A stretch of DNA of 64,000 nt from Mucilaginibacter roseus (GTDB lineage Bacteria > Bacteroidota > Bacteroidia > Sphingobacteriales > Sphingobacteriaceae), in the NCBI RefSeq assembly GCF_021215455.1, contig NZ_JAJPWV010000002.1, forward strand, positions 620,001-684,000, read 5' to 3'. This document shows positions 1 through 8,199 of this stretch, piece by piece. A program made the translations under genes and the position numbers. The notes below the pieces were generated by a model, which worked only from the letters and a program-made list of their open reading frames with translations, had not been told where the DNA came from and made no database searches. Every line of letters begins with the position of its first letter. Position 1 is the first letter of the stretch.

Positions 1-1048
1 CGGTATGCGGGTAGATGGTTGTATTCTCTAACAGCTTACCCTGCTCATCCAAACAAACCACCTTACAACCCGTACGGAAACCGGGGTCAATGGCCATAAC
101 GCGCTTTTGCCCCAGCGGAGCGCTCAGTAACAACTGACGGGCATTCTCCGCAAATACACGGATGGCTTCTTCATCAGCCTGTTTTTTGGTGTACAAACGA
201 ATTTCTGTCTCCATGGATGGCTTCAGCAAACGCTTGTAGCTATCCAACAGGGCCAGTTGCACTTGCTGCGATGCCGGGTTGCTACCCTTTATAAAAGCTT
301 TCTCCAGCAAAGCGGTGGCCTCATCATCTTCAGGCTTTATATCCAGCCAAAGTATCTCTTCCTTTTCGCCGCGGCGCATGGCCAGTAAACGGTGCGACGG
401 AACTGTTTTTACCGGTTCGCTCCAATCAAAGTAATCCTTGTATTTAATTCCGTCATGCTCCTTGCCGTCAACCACTTTGCTTTGTATAGTACCTTTTTGA
501 ATAAATAGTTCACGCATTTTGGTACGGGTATCGGCATGCTCGCTAATGTACTCGGCAATAATATCGCGCGCCCCGGCGAGGGCTTCGTTTATATCAGCTA
601 CACCTTTTTCCGTATCGATGTATTTCTCTGCCTCCGCTTCAACATCAAACCGGGTCTGCTCCAACAAGGCGTCGGCCAGTGGCTGTAATCCTTTTTCGCG
701 TGCAGCGGTTGCCCGGGTTTTACGCTTGGGGCGATAGGGCAGATAGATATCCTCTAATGATACCATGGTTTCAGCCTCATTTACCTTAGCCTCAAGTTCG
801 GGCGTTAACTTGCCCATATCAGCAAGAGACTTCAGGATGGCTTCCCGACGCTTATCCAGATCGCGCAATTGCTGCAACCTGTCGCGCACGGCGGCTACCT
901 GAACTTCATCCAAACTGCCCGTCAGCTCCTTACGGTAGCGCGATATAAAGGGCACGGTAGCACCCTCATCAAGCAGGTTGGCGGTGGCGCTTACCTGTTT
1001 TTCGGCAATAGCAAGTTCGGTGGCAATTTTTTTGAAATGGGTTACCAT
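1..1048 (-). CDS. tex: Tex family RNA-binding transcription accessory protein, N-terminal part
   Basis: Partial gene: about 349 codons are present and the 3' end lies off the left edge of the window. The translation begins MVTHFKKIATEL and continues with the helical Tex N-terminal region (VPFISRYRKELTG, then DIYLPYRPKRKTRAT). It reaches the start of the YqgF-like RNase H fold (RVMAIDPGFRTGCKVVCLD) near residue 330. The helix-hairpin-helix and S1 domains would lie outside the window. Tex-family proteins bind nucleic acid and influence transcription. The ATG at 1046-1048 is the only start that keeps the conserved N-terminus. No TAnnTTTG box is evident in the short gap upstream. The family assignment is confident; the role in this organism is inferred. 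Confidence 0.93.
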   Translation of the reverse strand, partial: MVTHFKKIATELAIAEKQVSATANLLDEGATVPFISRYRKELTGSLDEVQVAAVRDRLQQLRDLDKRREAILKSLADMGKLTPELEAKVNEAETMVSLEDIYLPYRPKRKTRATAAREKGLQPLADALLEQTRFDVEAEAEKYIDTEKGVADINEALAGARDIIAEYISEHADTRTKMRELFIQKGTIQSKVVDGKEHDGIKYKDYFDWSEPVKTVPSHRLLAMRRGEKEEILWLDIKPEDDEATALLEKAFIKGSNPASQQVQLALLDSYKRLLKPSMETEIRLYTKKQADEEAIRVFAENARQLLLSAPLGQKRVMAIDPGFRTGCKVVCLDEQGKLLENTTIYPHT

Positions 1049-1122
1049 AAGCGTCGTTTTTTCGGACTGCGAAGTTGGCTTTCTTTGGGCAATTATCAAA
1101 GAAAAGATTTTCAAACAGCACA

Positions 1123-1599
1123 TCAGGATCTGCCCGAACCGGTATATGCTAATATATCAGCCAGCAGCTTTTCGCGATCCAGAATTCCATAAGGTATCAT
1201 TATTTTTCCGGTCCCTTTCATCATACGGTCAAAGGCGGAAACTGTTGTATCCCACAATATAATTGAACCACCGGCTTTTTGCTTAACAGCAAGGTTGTTC
1301 CAGGGCAAAAACCTGCTTCCGGTAACGACCTTAACCTCAATCCCGTTATCACTAACTATTATTTTTAACAACATATAGGACGCCATAATCTTACTGACCA
1401 TTACGTACATAGCGATCAATAAAAATGACAGCACAAAAAGAGAAACCAAAAGTTGCAAGCCTTTTTCGCTTGTAGGGGCGGTATAATATTGATAACCCAT
1501 TACCATTAAAACACCCGGCAAAATAATGGCAAGCGAGCGTATCAATAACCGCCTTTTTATACTGCTTGCTTTTGTTTTATCCAATACATACACCCTCAT
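1123..1599 (-). CDS. Hypothetical two-helix membrane protein with PH-like tail
   Basis: A 158-residue protein with two hydrophobic helices (about residues 21-37 and 49-70) and a basic N-terminus. It ends in a soluble part of about 85 residues containing a segment of the form IIVSDNGIEVKV...FLPWNNL. That layout, two helices then a beta-rich domain with an F-x-PW-x-x-L turn, resembles YcxB-like and bacterial PH-domain membrane proteins, but I do not recognise a named family with certainty. It lies 12 bases downstream of the lipoprotein gene at 1612-2133 on the same strand, so the two are probably co-transcribed. No function is proposed. Confidence 0.7.
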   Translation of the reverse strand: MRVYVLDKTKASSIKRRLLIRSLAIILPGVLMVMGYQYYTAPTSEKGLQLLVSLFVLSFLLIAMYVMVSKIMASYMLLKIIVSDNGIEVKVVTGSRFLPWNNLAVKQKAGGSIILWDTTVSAFDRMMKGTGKIMIPYGILDREKLLADILAYTGSGRS

Positions 1600-1611
1600 T
1601 GCAGTTCTGAA

Positions 1612-2133
1612 CTACTGGGCATACACAAAGCTCACGCTATCCTTAACCACTAGTCCGCTTACACCTGTGCTGTTGTAAACCACGGTATATTTGCCTGGTT
1701 TTTCAATAGCGTATGATTTTGACAGGTCGGCCGTAGCTGAGATGCTATCGCCCGGGGCAAGCTTGATGTAGCTGTCGGCAGGTGGCGGCATCATGCGTTT
1801 GGCCATAGCGCCTTTGTAGCTGGCTTCCTGCCCGTCCTCGCTTTTAATGTCGACATATTTGCTTAAAGGTGGCTCGAATGGGGTATGCCATTTCAAGAAT
1901 TTTGATGCTGTATCAGCCGGATTATATACCGTAAATTTTAAATTAACCGGTTCGCCCATTTTCACCGTATCGGCTATTTGCATGGTGGCATAGATGGTTT
2001 TCGGGGCATCCTGTTGTGCAGTAGTATCGGCATTGTTTGCAGTTGTATCGGCATTGCCCGATTTGCTGTTACCGGCACCGCACGAGGCCAGCGCTAAAGC
2101 CGCGGCAGATAATAATATTTTGTAGTTTTTCAT
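1612..2133 (-). CDS. Lipoprotein resembling the N-terminal domain of M35-type metallopeptidases
   Basis: A 173-residue predicted lipoprotein. The ATG at 2131-2133 is preferred to an in-frame start 8 codons upstream, because the signal peptide then begins MKNYKILLSAAALALASC with a lipobox ending at Cys17. A Ser/Thr/Asn/Asp linker follows, then one beta-sandwich-like domain. It contains NLKFTVYNPADTASKFLKWHT, a PxxPL turn, an AKRMMPPPADSYIKLAPGDS segment and KPGKYTVVYN. This pattern resembles the domain that precedes the catalytic domain in deuterolysin-like (M35) peptidases. No catalytic domain is present here, so the protein would be a stand-alone binding or inhibitor-like module at the membrane. 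Homology is inferred by eye. Confidence 0.72.
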   Translation of the reverse strand: MKNYKILLSAAALALASCGAGNSKSGNADTTANNADTTAQQDAPKTIYATMQIADTVKMGEPVNLKFTVYNPADTASKFLKWHTPFEPPLSKYVDIKSEDGQEASYKGAMAKRMMPPPADSYIKLAPGDSISATADLSKSYAIEKPGKYTVVYNSTGVSGLVVKDSVSFVYAQ

Positions 2134-2217
2134 GGTGTAAAAATACGTTCTCCACATTAAACGCTAATTAAATTTTAAGGTTTGATGTGATGAAGACGTA
2201 TAGAATGGTTCTCCGTA

Positions 2218-4671
2218 TTAAAAATGCCAAATCGCTTTTACGCTTACATTGCGGCCCATGTTGTAAATACCCATCCTGCCGTTTGGTGATGACTGATAGT
2301 ACTCAAAGTATTTTAAACGGTTGAGGTTGGATTGATACACCTTGTCAAACACATTATCAGCCTGTAAAAAAAGCTCAAGGTATTTTTTGTCGCTCCGGGT
2401 TTTGATGGCAGTACCCGCGCTTAAATTGATAAGCGTGTAACCGGGTGTGTAGGTTTCGGTGTTGTCGAGGGCGTAGAACTTATCCTGCTCTGAATAAATA
2501 TCAGCCTCGATACCTACATAAATTTTGGAGAACGCGCCATATTCACCATTCAGCTTGAAACGTAACTGCGAACGTAAGTGCAGCGGCGGTATAAAAGGCA
2601 GGTACTTTGCCGCGCCGTTTGATTGTTCTATCAACGCCTCATTTTTATTTATGCCGCGCACATAAGCCAAACTATTGTTAAAGTTGAGCCACTTTAACCC
2701 TTCGGGATGCAGGTTGAGCGTAAACTCGGCACCATATAGCCGTGCCTTTGATTGCTGGTATTGATAGGTGCTATTACCTTCCACAATAACAACGGGGTTA
2801 CCGTTAGCATCGGTAAGGCGGGCCTGGTAAATATAGTTGTCGATATTATTATTAAATAACTCGGCCATTATGTCCATATGGCGCAGGTAGGCAATAAATC
2901 CTACGTCCTGCTGTAAGCTAAACTCCGGTTTAAAGGTACGGTTGCCCAGATAAACAATGTGCGCGCCAGGGTCGAGCCCGTTTGAGCCGATCTCAGTAAT
3001 ATTTGGTGCGCGATAACCTCGGGCTACGTTAGCCTTTACCAGTAGTCGCTCGGTGATATTATAAGTTAAACCCAGGCTCCCGGAAATGCCGGTGTAGTTT
3101 TTATCAAACTCCGGGAATTGCAGAACTGCATCGGGCGTGCCGGTCTGCACCTGCTTGCCAAAGCCCGTTTGCGAATCGGTGCCTACATAAAAATCATTCC
3201 ATTTAATATGACGATTATCATACCTCAACCCGCCCGATACATCAACCTTGCCCCAGCTTTTTTTAGCGAAGATATAAGTGCCAATGTCAAACAGGTTATA
3301 ATCAGGTATCGGAAAATCGGTAGCGCTTTTATTGCGGTTGGTTTGGTAAAAGCCATTAGCGCCAATGGTGCTTTCTATCCCGGCAAATACCGGCAGGTTA
3401 TAGCGGGCTTCGTAATTCAAAGTATTTAGCACTATATCCAGCGCGGCCTGTTTAAGCGCGGTTGGATGCGTATACTCCTGCCGGATATTTTGCTGAACGC
3501 CAACCAGCGCATTGATGCTGCCCTCGCCCACCTTAAACCGGCTTTGCGAGTACACCCGGTAATGTTTTATGCTTTGATGCAGGGGGGCTATAGAGTAGGT
3601 ACGCAGCTCATCATCATTAACCAGCGGACGGTTTTTAATATCATCGTTCTCAGCAACCTGTTTGGTAAACCTGCGGGTAAGCGAATCGCGGCTGCCATCG
3701 GGTATCTCCTGTAAATTATGGTATAGCGTGGCGGCTATTTGTGTGTAACCCCAGTTTTTATCGGTACGGGCTATGCCTGTGAAATTTAGCTCGCGAAAGC
3801 CGCTGTTGTATACGTAGCCGTCGGTACGGTTGCGGTAATCATGCGCCATTTTATAAGTGCCGCGCAAGTTGTATTTCCAGTCGCTTTTGCTATAAGCCAA
3901 ACCAATTGATGTGCCAGCCATACCATTATTGGTATGGTATTCAGTGGTAACATCACCTTTTAAACCAGCGCTATCCGGCTGTATATATGGTATCATATTG
4001 ATCACCCCCGCCAAAGCGTCCGACCCATAGGTTAAACTTGCCGGGCCTTTTACCACTTCAACCCTGCCCAGGCCGTAAGCATCTATCTCGATACCATGTT
4101 CATCACCCCATTGCTGGCCTTCCTGGCGAATACCATCGTACAATGTAAGCACCCGGTTATAGCCCAAACCGCGTATAAAGGGCTTGGATATATTAGGCCC
4201 GGTAGTAACTGCATTAACGCCTGGCACACCTTTTACCACGCTCTCAATTATATTAGTACTCACCTGCCGCTCCAATGTACTTTTTGACAGCACGGCCACC
4301 GGAACCGGGTTTTTACGCAATTGTGTTGCCCGTGAAACGCCGGTTACTATTACCTCATTTAATTTAGTTTCCAGCGGCTTAAGGCTTACGTTGATAGTTT
4401 GTTGCTCGCCGTTAATGACATTCACTTTAACGCGCTTGCTTTCAAAGGTTACATTTGAAAAATTGATCACTTGATTTCCCGCCGGAATACCCTTCAACTC
4501 AAAATAGCCATTGGCATCAGCCCGGGTACCCAGTTTTGTGCCGCTTACTGCTACCGATGCAAAAGGCAGGCCCGCGGTATCAGCCATGATGCGACCTTTA
4601 ACAGCACCAACCTGCGCGAATAACAAACCAGGAAGTAATACACATATAATATTAAGTACTAATAGCCTCAT
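2218..4671 (-). CDS. TonB-dependent outer-membrane receptor, probably for metal or siderophore
   Basis: An 817-residue outer-membrane receptor. In order it has a signal peptide (ends near LLFAQ), a carboxypeptidase-D-like beta-sandwich of about 80 residues (GAVKGRIMADTAGLPFASV), and a plug domain. The plug has RNPVPVAVLSKSTLERQ, then an EVVKGPASLTYGSDALAGV signature. A 22-strand barrel follows, ending in an aromatic C-terminus (KAIWHF). Such receptors use TonB energy to import scarce ligands. The gene is divergent from a DtxR/MntR-type repressor, with a perfect 14-bp inverted repeat in between, so repression by iron or manganese sufficiency is likely. The plug segment WGDEHGIEIDAYGLGRVEVV also recalls zinc/metal receptors. 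The ligand is unknown. Confidence 0.92.
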   Translation of the reverse strand: MRLLVLNIICVLLPGLLFAQVGAVKGRIMADTAGLPFASVAVSGTKLGTRADANGYFELKGIPAGNQVINFSNVTFESKRVKVNVINGEQQTINVSLKPLETKLNEVIVTGVSRATQLRKNPVPVAVLSKSTLERQVSTNIIESVVKGVPGVNAVTTGPNISKPFIRGLGYNRVLTLYDGIRQEGQQWGDEHGIEIDAYGLGRVEVVKGPASLTYGSDALAGVINMIPYIQPDSAGLKGDVTTEYHTNNGMAGTSIGLAYSKSDWKYNLRGTYKMAHDYRNRTDGYVYNSGFRELNFTGIARTDKNWGYTQIAATLYHNLQEIPDGSRDSLTRRFTKQVAENDDIKNRPLVNDDELRTYSIAPLHQSIKHYRVYSQSRFKVGEGSINALVGVQQNIRQEYTHPTALKQAALDIVLNTLNYEARYNLPVFAGIESTIGANGFYQTNRNKSATDFPIPDYNLFDIGTYIFAKKSWGKVDVSGGLRYDNRHIKWNDFYVGTDSQTGFGKQVQTGTPDAVLQFPEFDKNYTGISGSLGLTYNITERLLVKANVARGYRAPNITEIGSNGLDPGAHIVYLGNRTFKPEFSLQQDVGFIAYLRHMDIMAELFNNNIDNYIYQARLTDANGNPVVIVEGNSTYQYQQSKARLYGAEFTLNLHPEGLKWLNFNNSLAYVRGINKNEALIEQSNGAAKYLPFIPPLHLRSQLRFKLNGEYGAFSKIYVGIEADIYSEQDKFYALDNTETYTPGYTLINLSAGTAIKTRSDKKYLELFLQADNVFDKVYQSNLNRLKYFEYYQSSPNGRMGIYNMGRNVSVKAIWHF

Positions 4672-4687
4672 ACATTCTAATTTTGCA

Positions 4688-4695
4688 CAAACATA
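4688..4695 (-). promoter_or_regulatory. Putative -7 box of the TonB receptor gene
   Basis: On the minus strand this reads TATGTTTG, an exact match to the Bacteroidota -7 consensus TAnnTTTG, 16 bases before the receptor ATG. A clear TTTG -33 box at the usual spacing is not present. The 34-bp palindrome at 4718-4751 covers the region where the -33 element would lie. Confidence 0.55.
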
Positions 4696-4717
4696 TATAA
4701 TTAATTATACATACGAC

Positions 4718-4751
4718 ATAAATAAAATTAGGTTTGACTAATTTTATTTAT
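4718..4751. promoter_or_regulatory. 14-bp perfect inverted repeat, candidate DtxR/MntR-type operator
   Basis: The arms are ATAAATAAAATTAG (4718-4731) and CTAATTTTATTTAT (4738-4751), exact reverse complements separated by GTTTGA. The site sits midway between a TonB receptor gene and a DtxR/MntR-type regulator gene. It overlaps the expected -33 region of the regulator and lies just upstream of the receptor promoter. The central TTAG...CTAA motif resembles published DtxR/MntR-class operators. It is the best candidate for the site at which the neighbouring regulator controls both genes. Confidence 0.65.
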
Positions 4752-4772
4752 TTAAAGTAATAAGTATGTTTG
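4742..4772 (+). promoter_or_regulatory. Putative promoter of the DtxR-type regulator
   Basis: TTTT (4742-4745), 19 bases, then TATGTTTG (4765-4772), an exact TAnnTTTG -7 box. The start codon at 4791 then has a leader of about 13 bases. An in-frame TTG at 4770 lies inside the -7 box and so cannot be the start. The right arm of the palindrome covers the -33 element. Confidence 0.6.
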
Positions 4773-4790
4773 TACAACCGTATTGTAGAT

Positions 4791-5441
4791 ATGTATACCC
4801 TGTCCGAAGAAAATTACTTAAAGACTATTTACCGTTTAGCACAGGCGGATGGTAAGATAACCCCCACTGCCATAGCCGAATCATTAGGCAACAACCCCGC
4901 CTCGGTGGTTGATATGATACGCAAACTAAGCGAAAAGCAATTAATTGAGTACGACAAGAAAAAGGGAGTAAAACTAACCGCTCAGGGTTTAAAAGATGCC
5001 GTGCTGATAGTTAGACGGCACCGCTTATGGGAAGTTTTTTTGTTAGAGAAACTTGGCTACCATTGGGATGAAATACATGATATTGCCGAAGAACTGGAGC
5101 ATATAAATAACGATACCCTGGCCGATAGGCTCGATAAATTTTTAGGGTTCCCGGAGTATGACCCTCATGGCGACCCGATACCAAAAGCTAACGGTAAAAT
5201 GGCCAAGCCTTATTCGGTTACGCTTGCAGCCATGAAGGCCGGTAGCACCTGCGAGGTAGCGGCAGTGCGCGATACCAGCAGCGCCTTTTTGCAATATCTC
5301 GCTAAGCTCAACATTGGCATTGGTACCAAAATACAATTGATAGAGAAAATCTCTTTTGATAATTCGCTGGTGATTAGCATTAACGGCAAGGAACATACCA
5401 CCGTTTCGCAAAAATTTGGCGATAATATATTGATAGAGTAA
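4791..5441 (+). CDS. DtxR/MntR family metal-dependent transcriptional repressor
   Basis: A 216-residue regulator starting MYTLSEENYLKTIYRL. The order is a winged helix-turn-helix (1-60), then the metal-binding dimerisation domain with an HRLWEVFLLEKLGYHWDEIH segment, the EELEHI ligand motif and FPEYDPHGDPIP. A C-terminal SH3/FeoA-like domain covers about 145-216. The spacing of H, E, E and H ligands matches Mn/Fe-sensing family members. These proteins bind operators when loaded with Fe2+ or Mn2+ and shut off uptake genes. The divergent TonB receptor is the obvious target. The sequence alone does not tell Fe from Mn. Confidence 0.93.
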   Translation: MYTLSEENYLKTIYRLAQADGKITPTAIAESLGNNPASVVDMIRKLSEKQLIEYDKKKGVKLTAQGLKDAVLIVRRHRLWEVFLLEKLGYHWDEIHDIAEELEHINNDTLADRLDKFLGFPEYDPHGDPIPKANGKMAKPYSVTLAAMKAGSTCEVAAVRDTSSAFLQYLAKLNIGIGTKIQLIEKISFDNSLVISINGKEHTTVSQKFGDNILIE

Positions 5442-5449
5442 GTATTATA

Positions 5450-6499
5450 TTACCTACTGCTTTCCCGAAGCACTACATGCTTTATGTTCTTTCGGTCGTA
5501 CGTATAGGTAATGTGGATCAGGCCGTCTTTGGTTTGTATAATGGCGGGATAGCTGTACTCCTCTTTGTCACCATTCTCTAATTCGGCAACATCTGTCCAT
5601 TTTTGCCCATCGGTACTCTTGGCAACGCGTAATTTCCCGCGACCGTTAAACCAGTCTTTACCCGGCACATCCGGATTATAGACGATTAATTGCCTGCCAC
5701 TTTTTAAAGTGACCGCATCTGTACCTGAATTAGGGTTGAGCAGTGTTGTTTCCGAAAGTTTACTCCAGGTTTTTCCACCATCGGTCGACCAGGCTTGTAC
5801 TACCTTGCCCTGCTTACTACGGCAAAGTATCTGTAACCTGCCACCGGGATAGGTTAATACGCTGGGTTGTATCACATCGAATTTTCCGGCGGTATCTACC
5901 GGGATATTATCCCAGGTTTTACCATTATCTGCCGAACGTTCAATATGCGCTTTCCAGCGGCCATTCTCACCCATCTCCTCAATGCTCGATGGAGACAGGA
6001 TCACGCCATTTGGTAACTGTATGGGTTTGTTTTTTATTGGCCCCAAAATACCGGCAGGCAACTTCACGGCCGCCGACCATGTTTTGCCATCGTCGGTTGA
6101 GGTTTTATACATCCCCCACCACTCCCGGGGGTTAGCGCCAACTTTGTAAAACAACGTAATCTTTCCGGCTTTATCCTTAAATAGCACGGGGTTCCAGGCC
6201 GGGTAACGCAACGTGTCGTTCACCACGCCATCGGCTACTATTTTTACATCGCTTGCCTTGCCATCACTAAGCTTGGTTATCCATATGGAAACATCGTTCT
6301 TGCCCTCCTGCGTGCCGCCGAAACAGGCCAGCAACAGCTCGCCCGCATTATTTTGTACTATGGTTGATGCGTGACATTGCTTAAAAGGGGCATCGGTAAA
6401 AACCAGATCGGTTGATATTTTTTTAAACGATTGCGACCTGCCGATACCGGGTGCAAGCAAAATCATTAAAGCAATAAGTAACGAACGGCATTTCATCAT
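5450..6499 (-). CDS. Sialidase-like (BNR/Asp-box) exported beta-propeller protein
   Basis: A 349-residue protein with a signal peptide (MMKCRSLLIALMILLAPGIG...SQS). It has at least three Asp boxes: STDDGKTWS near 130, SADNGKTWD near 185 and STDGGKTWS near 240, the hallmark of six-bladed sialidase-like propellers. The N-terminal segment CHASTIVQNNAGELLLACFGGT followed by EGKNDVSIW is typical of the BNR_2 group rather than classical GH33 enzymes. I do not see the RIP/FRIP motif with the first catalytic arginine. The gene follows an SGNH hydrolase gene by 15 bases on the same strand, which suggests joint action on a glycan. True sialidase activity is doubtful. Confidence 0.85.
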   Translation of the reverse strand: MMKCRSLLIALMILLAPGIGRSQSFKKISTDLVFTDAPFKQCHASTIVQNNAGELLLACFGGTQEGKNDVSIWITKLSDGKASDVKIVADGVVNDTLRYPAWNPVLFKDKAGKITLFYKVGANPREWWGMYKTSTDDGKTWSAAVKLPAGILGPIKNKPIQLPNGVILSPSSIEEMGENGRWKAHIERSADNGKTWDNIPVDTAGKFDVIQPSVLTYPGGRLQILCRSKQGKVVQAWSTDGGKTWSKLSETTLLNPNSGTDAVTLKSGRQLIVYNPDVPGKDWFNGRGKLRVAKSTDGQKWTDVAELENGDKEEYSYPAIIQTKDGLIHITYTYDRKNIKHVVLRESSR

Positions 6500-6514
6500 T
6501 TGCCTAAACTAAGG

Positions 6515-7174
6515 CTATTTCACGTATTTTTTTAAAACTTTTTCCCACTTGTCATACCCCTTGCTATTCAGGTGCAGGTAATCGCCTTTAAATAGCGAAG
6601 AATCAGGGCGCATTGTTTTTTTGTTGAGGATAGGCGTAGCAACGTCAATATATTTAGTTTTAGGCTTGCTATCCGCATAAGCCTTGATCAGGTTGTTGGC
6701 CAATATCACTTCATTTAAAAATTTAGCCCTGCTTGGGCTTGGCTTTATTGACAGGAAGTAGATCTCGGTATTGGGCAACTTATCATGGATCATTGTCCAC
6801 AGCTTTTCAAAACTACCGGCTACGTTTTGCGCCGTACGGCCTGAAGCAATATCATTTTCACCAGCATATATAAAAACTTTTTTTGGCTGATACGGAAACA
6901 ACACATAAGGTGTGTAATATTCTACCCATTGCCAAAGTTCGGAGCCGCCAAGTCCGCGTTTTATAACCGGCTTACCCTCAAAACGCTTTTCCAGGTCATC
7001 CCACAATCTAATGGACGAACTGCCTACGAACAATATACCGCCCGGCGCCGGCATTTGTAAGCTATCCTGGTGTTTAAACTGGCGCACCTCGGCATCAAAC
7101 GGAAAGCCTTTTTGAGCATTGGCGTTAATAGTAAAAAGCGTAGTAAATAAAAGTAATACGAGCTTAATTTTCAT
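6515..7174 (-). CDS. Exported SGNH/GDSL-type hydrolase
   Basis: A 219-residue protein with a signal peptide (MKIKLVLLLFTTLFTINANAQ). It shows the SGNH blocks: block I ILFVGSSSIRLWDDL with the nucleophile Ser, a Gly in GLGGSELWQW, block III YAGENDIASG with the oxyanion Asn, and block V DYLHLNSKGYDKW with the catalytic Asp and His. This suggests a periplasmic or extracellular ester hydrolase, often a glycan deacetylase in this lineage. The gene begins 3 bases after the stop of cytidine deaminase and precedes the sialidase-like gene, forming a three-gene set. Substrate unknown. Confidence 0.9.
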   Translation of the reverse strand: MKIKLVLLLFTTLFTINANAQKGFPFDAEVRQFKHQDSLQMPAPGGILFVGSSSIRLWDDLEKRFEGKPVIKRGLGGSELWQWVEYYTPYVLFPYQPKKVFIYAGENDIASGRTAQNVAGSFEKLWTMIHDKLPNTEIYFLSIKPSPSRAKFLNEVILANNLIKAYADSKPKTKYIDVATPILNKKTMRPDSSLFKGDYLHLNSKGYDKWEKVLKKYVK

Positions 7175-7177
7175 TGG

Positions 7178-7666
7178 TTAATGTGTTAAACGGTCTTCAA
7201 AAAACAGGAAAGGCAAAAAGCTCTGCACTCCCTCAACCACCCAAACCGGGCCGTTTATACAATACAACAGCACACGCAATGGGCTGTTTTGCATTTTTTC
7301 GCATTCGGCCATCACCTGCAGGCAAGCCCCGCACGATGTTATGGGCTTTAGCAATTCAAAGTCATTGGTTTGCGCGGTAACGGCCATGGTAACCACAGCA
7401 TCATCGGCATGGTTGGCACCCCAGTTAAACAGCGCTACCCGCTCGGCACATAAACCAGATGGATAGGCCACATTTTCCTGGTTGCTGGCGCGTAATACTT
7501 TACCGCTTTTTAACTGCAAAGCCGCCCCTACCTTAAAGTGCGAATAAGGTGAGTGCGAAGTATCCAGCGCTTTTACAGCTTCAAGGCATAATGCCTTATC
7601 GGCTTCGGATAGTTCATCAACAGAAGTATACTCTTTAAAGGCTATATTGATTTGTCTTTCGGTCAT
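7178..7666 (-). CDS. cdd: Cytidine deaminase
   Basis: A 162-residue zinc enzyme converting cytidine or deoxycytidine to the uridine form in pyrimidine salvage. The active site is visible: N-V-A-YPSGLCAERVALF holds the first zinc Cys and the proton-shuttle Glu, and SCGACLQVMAE holds the other two zinc Cys residues. The length fits the tetrameric small-CDA class, with a modest N-terminal extension. The ATG at 7664-7666 opens a run of three minus-strand genes with SGNH and sialidase-like proteins downstream. Those neighbours have no obvious metabolic link to pyrimidine salvage. Confidence 0.95.
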   Translation of the reverse strand: MTERQINIAFKEYTSVDELSEADKALCLEAVKALDTSHSPYSHFKVGAALQLKSGKVLRASNQENVAYPSGLCAERVALFNWGANHADDAVVTMAVTAQTNDFELLKPITSCGACLQVMAECEKMQNSPLRVLLYCINGPVWVVEGVQSFLPFLFFEDRLTH

Positions 7667-7770
7667 GTATAGATGCCCTTATTTTAAAGGGGCATACAAT
7701 ATAAGGGTTTAGATGATAAAAAGCAATTTATAACTAAGATTGTAGACTTATAATAATACACGGTTAATTA

Positions 7771-7820
7771 CCTGTCCTCAACTTCTTTTGTGCGAACAAA
7801 AGAAGCAAAAGTCGCCGGCT
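7771..7820. repeat. Dispersed repeat A, copy 1
   Basis: This 50-bp segment is identical to 20050-20099. It contains a perfect hairpin, CTTCTTTTGT-gcga-ACAAAAGAAG. It lies in a gene-free gap together with repeat B. The order here is A then B, whereas at 20 kb it is B then A, so the two blocks are separately mobile or have been rearranged. Confidence 0.85.
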
Positions 7821-7953
7821 ACGTCCTGCCCGGTGAAAGGTTATGCTTTGGCAGAGTCTGTGCTACTCCGGGCATTACTGATGCCGGACATTGAGCTTAT
7901 TTACAGTTTGTGATTTTACATTTAACTCAGTCATAGAATCAAATAAAAAAGCG

Positions 7954-8094
7954 GTGGCCTGCCGGAAAACCGGGCCAAGGAGTATGGCCTGTGGGGCTGA
8001 AGGTTTTTTCCGGCTTGATGTTTGGTTACTTTGCATCTAAGGTAAAGTAACTGAGCCCTGCGCCCAAAAGCAGACTGACGATGTTTAGAGCACA
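7954..8094. repeat. Dispersed repeat B, copy 1
   Basis: About 140 bp related to 19882-20023, with a 40-bp identical core beginning CTTGATGTTTGG. Two hairpins are conserved. One is GCCGGAAAA pairing with TTTTCCGGC. The other is GTTACTTT pairing with AAAGTAAC across an 11-base loop. The first stem differs between copies by compensating changes, so the structure rather than the sequence appears to be conserved. Confidence 0.82.
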
Positions 8095-8199
8095 GTCTCT
8101 TAATAAATGAATAAACCATTAAAGCTTTTCACCTTTTTTAAAACTCCTACTTAAACCATTGGTTGCTATGTAAGTGTTTAAACATTAACAAATAAAACT

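Larger units (their letters stand above)
7667..8199. other. Intergenic region of 533 bp with two dispersed repeats
   Basis: No credible gene is present. The stretch separates cdd (minus strand) from poxB (plus strand). It holds repeat A (7771-7820) and repeat B (7954-8094), both of which recur at about 19.9-20.1 kb. A short open frame through repeat B (7931-8119) has a partner in the second copy only because the DNA is shared. No clear TAnnTTTG promoter was found directly before poxB. Confidence 0.75.

Noticed and set aside
4672..4790. Riboswitch before the TonB receptor
   Set aside because: The gap is too short for a cobalamin-type riboswitch and holds only promoter boxes and the dyad.
7931..8119. 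Short minus-strand open frame with a similar peptide also encoded at 19840-20127
   Set aside because: The shared peptide comes only from repeat B DNA; there is no start context or protein family, and hairpins rather than codons are conserved.
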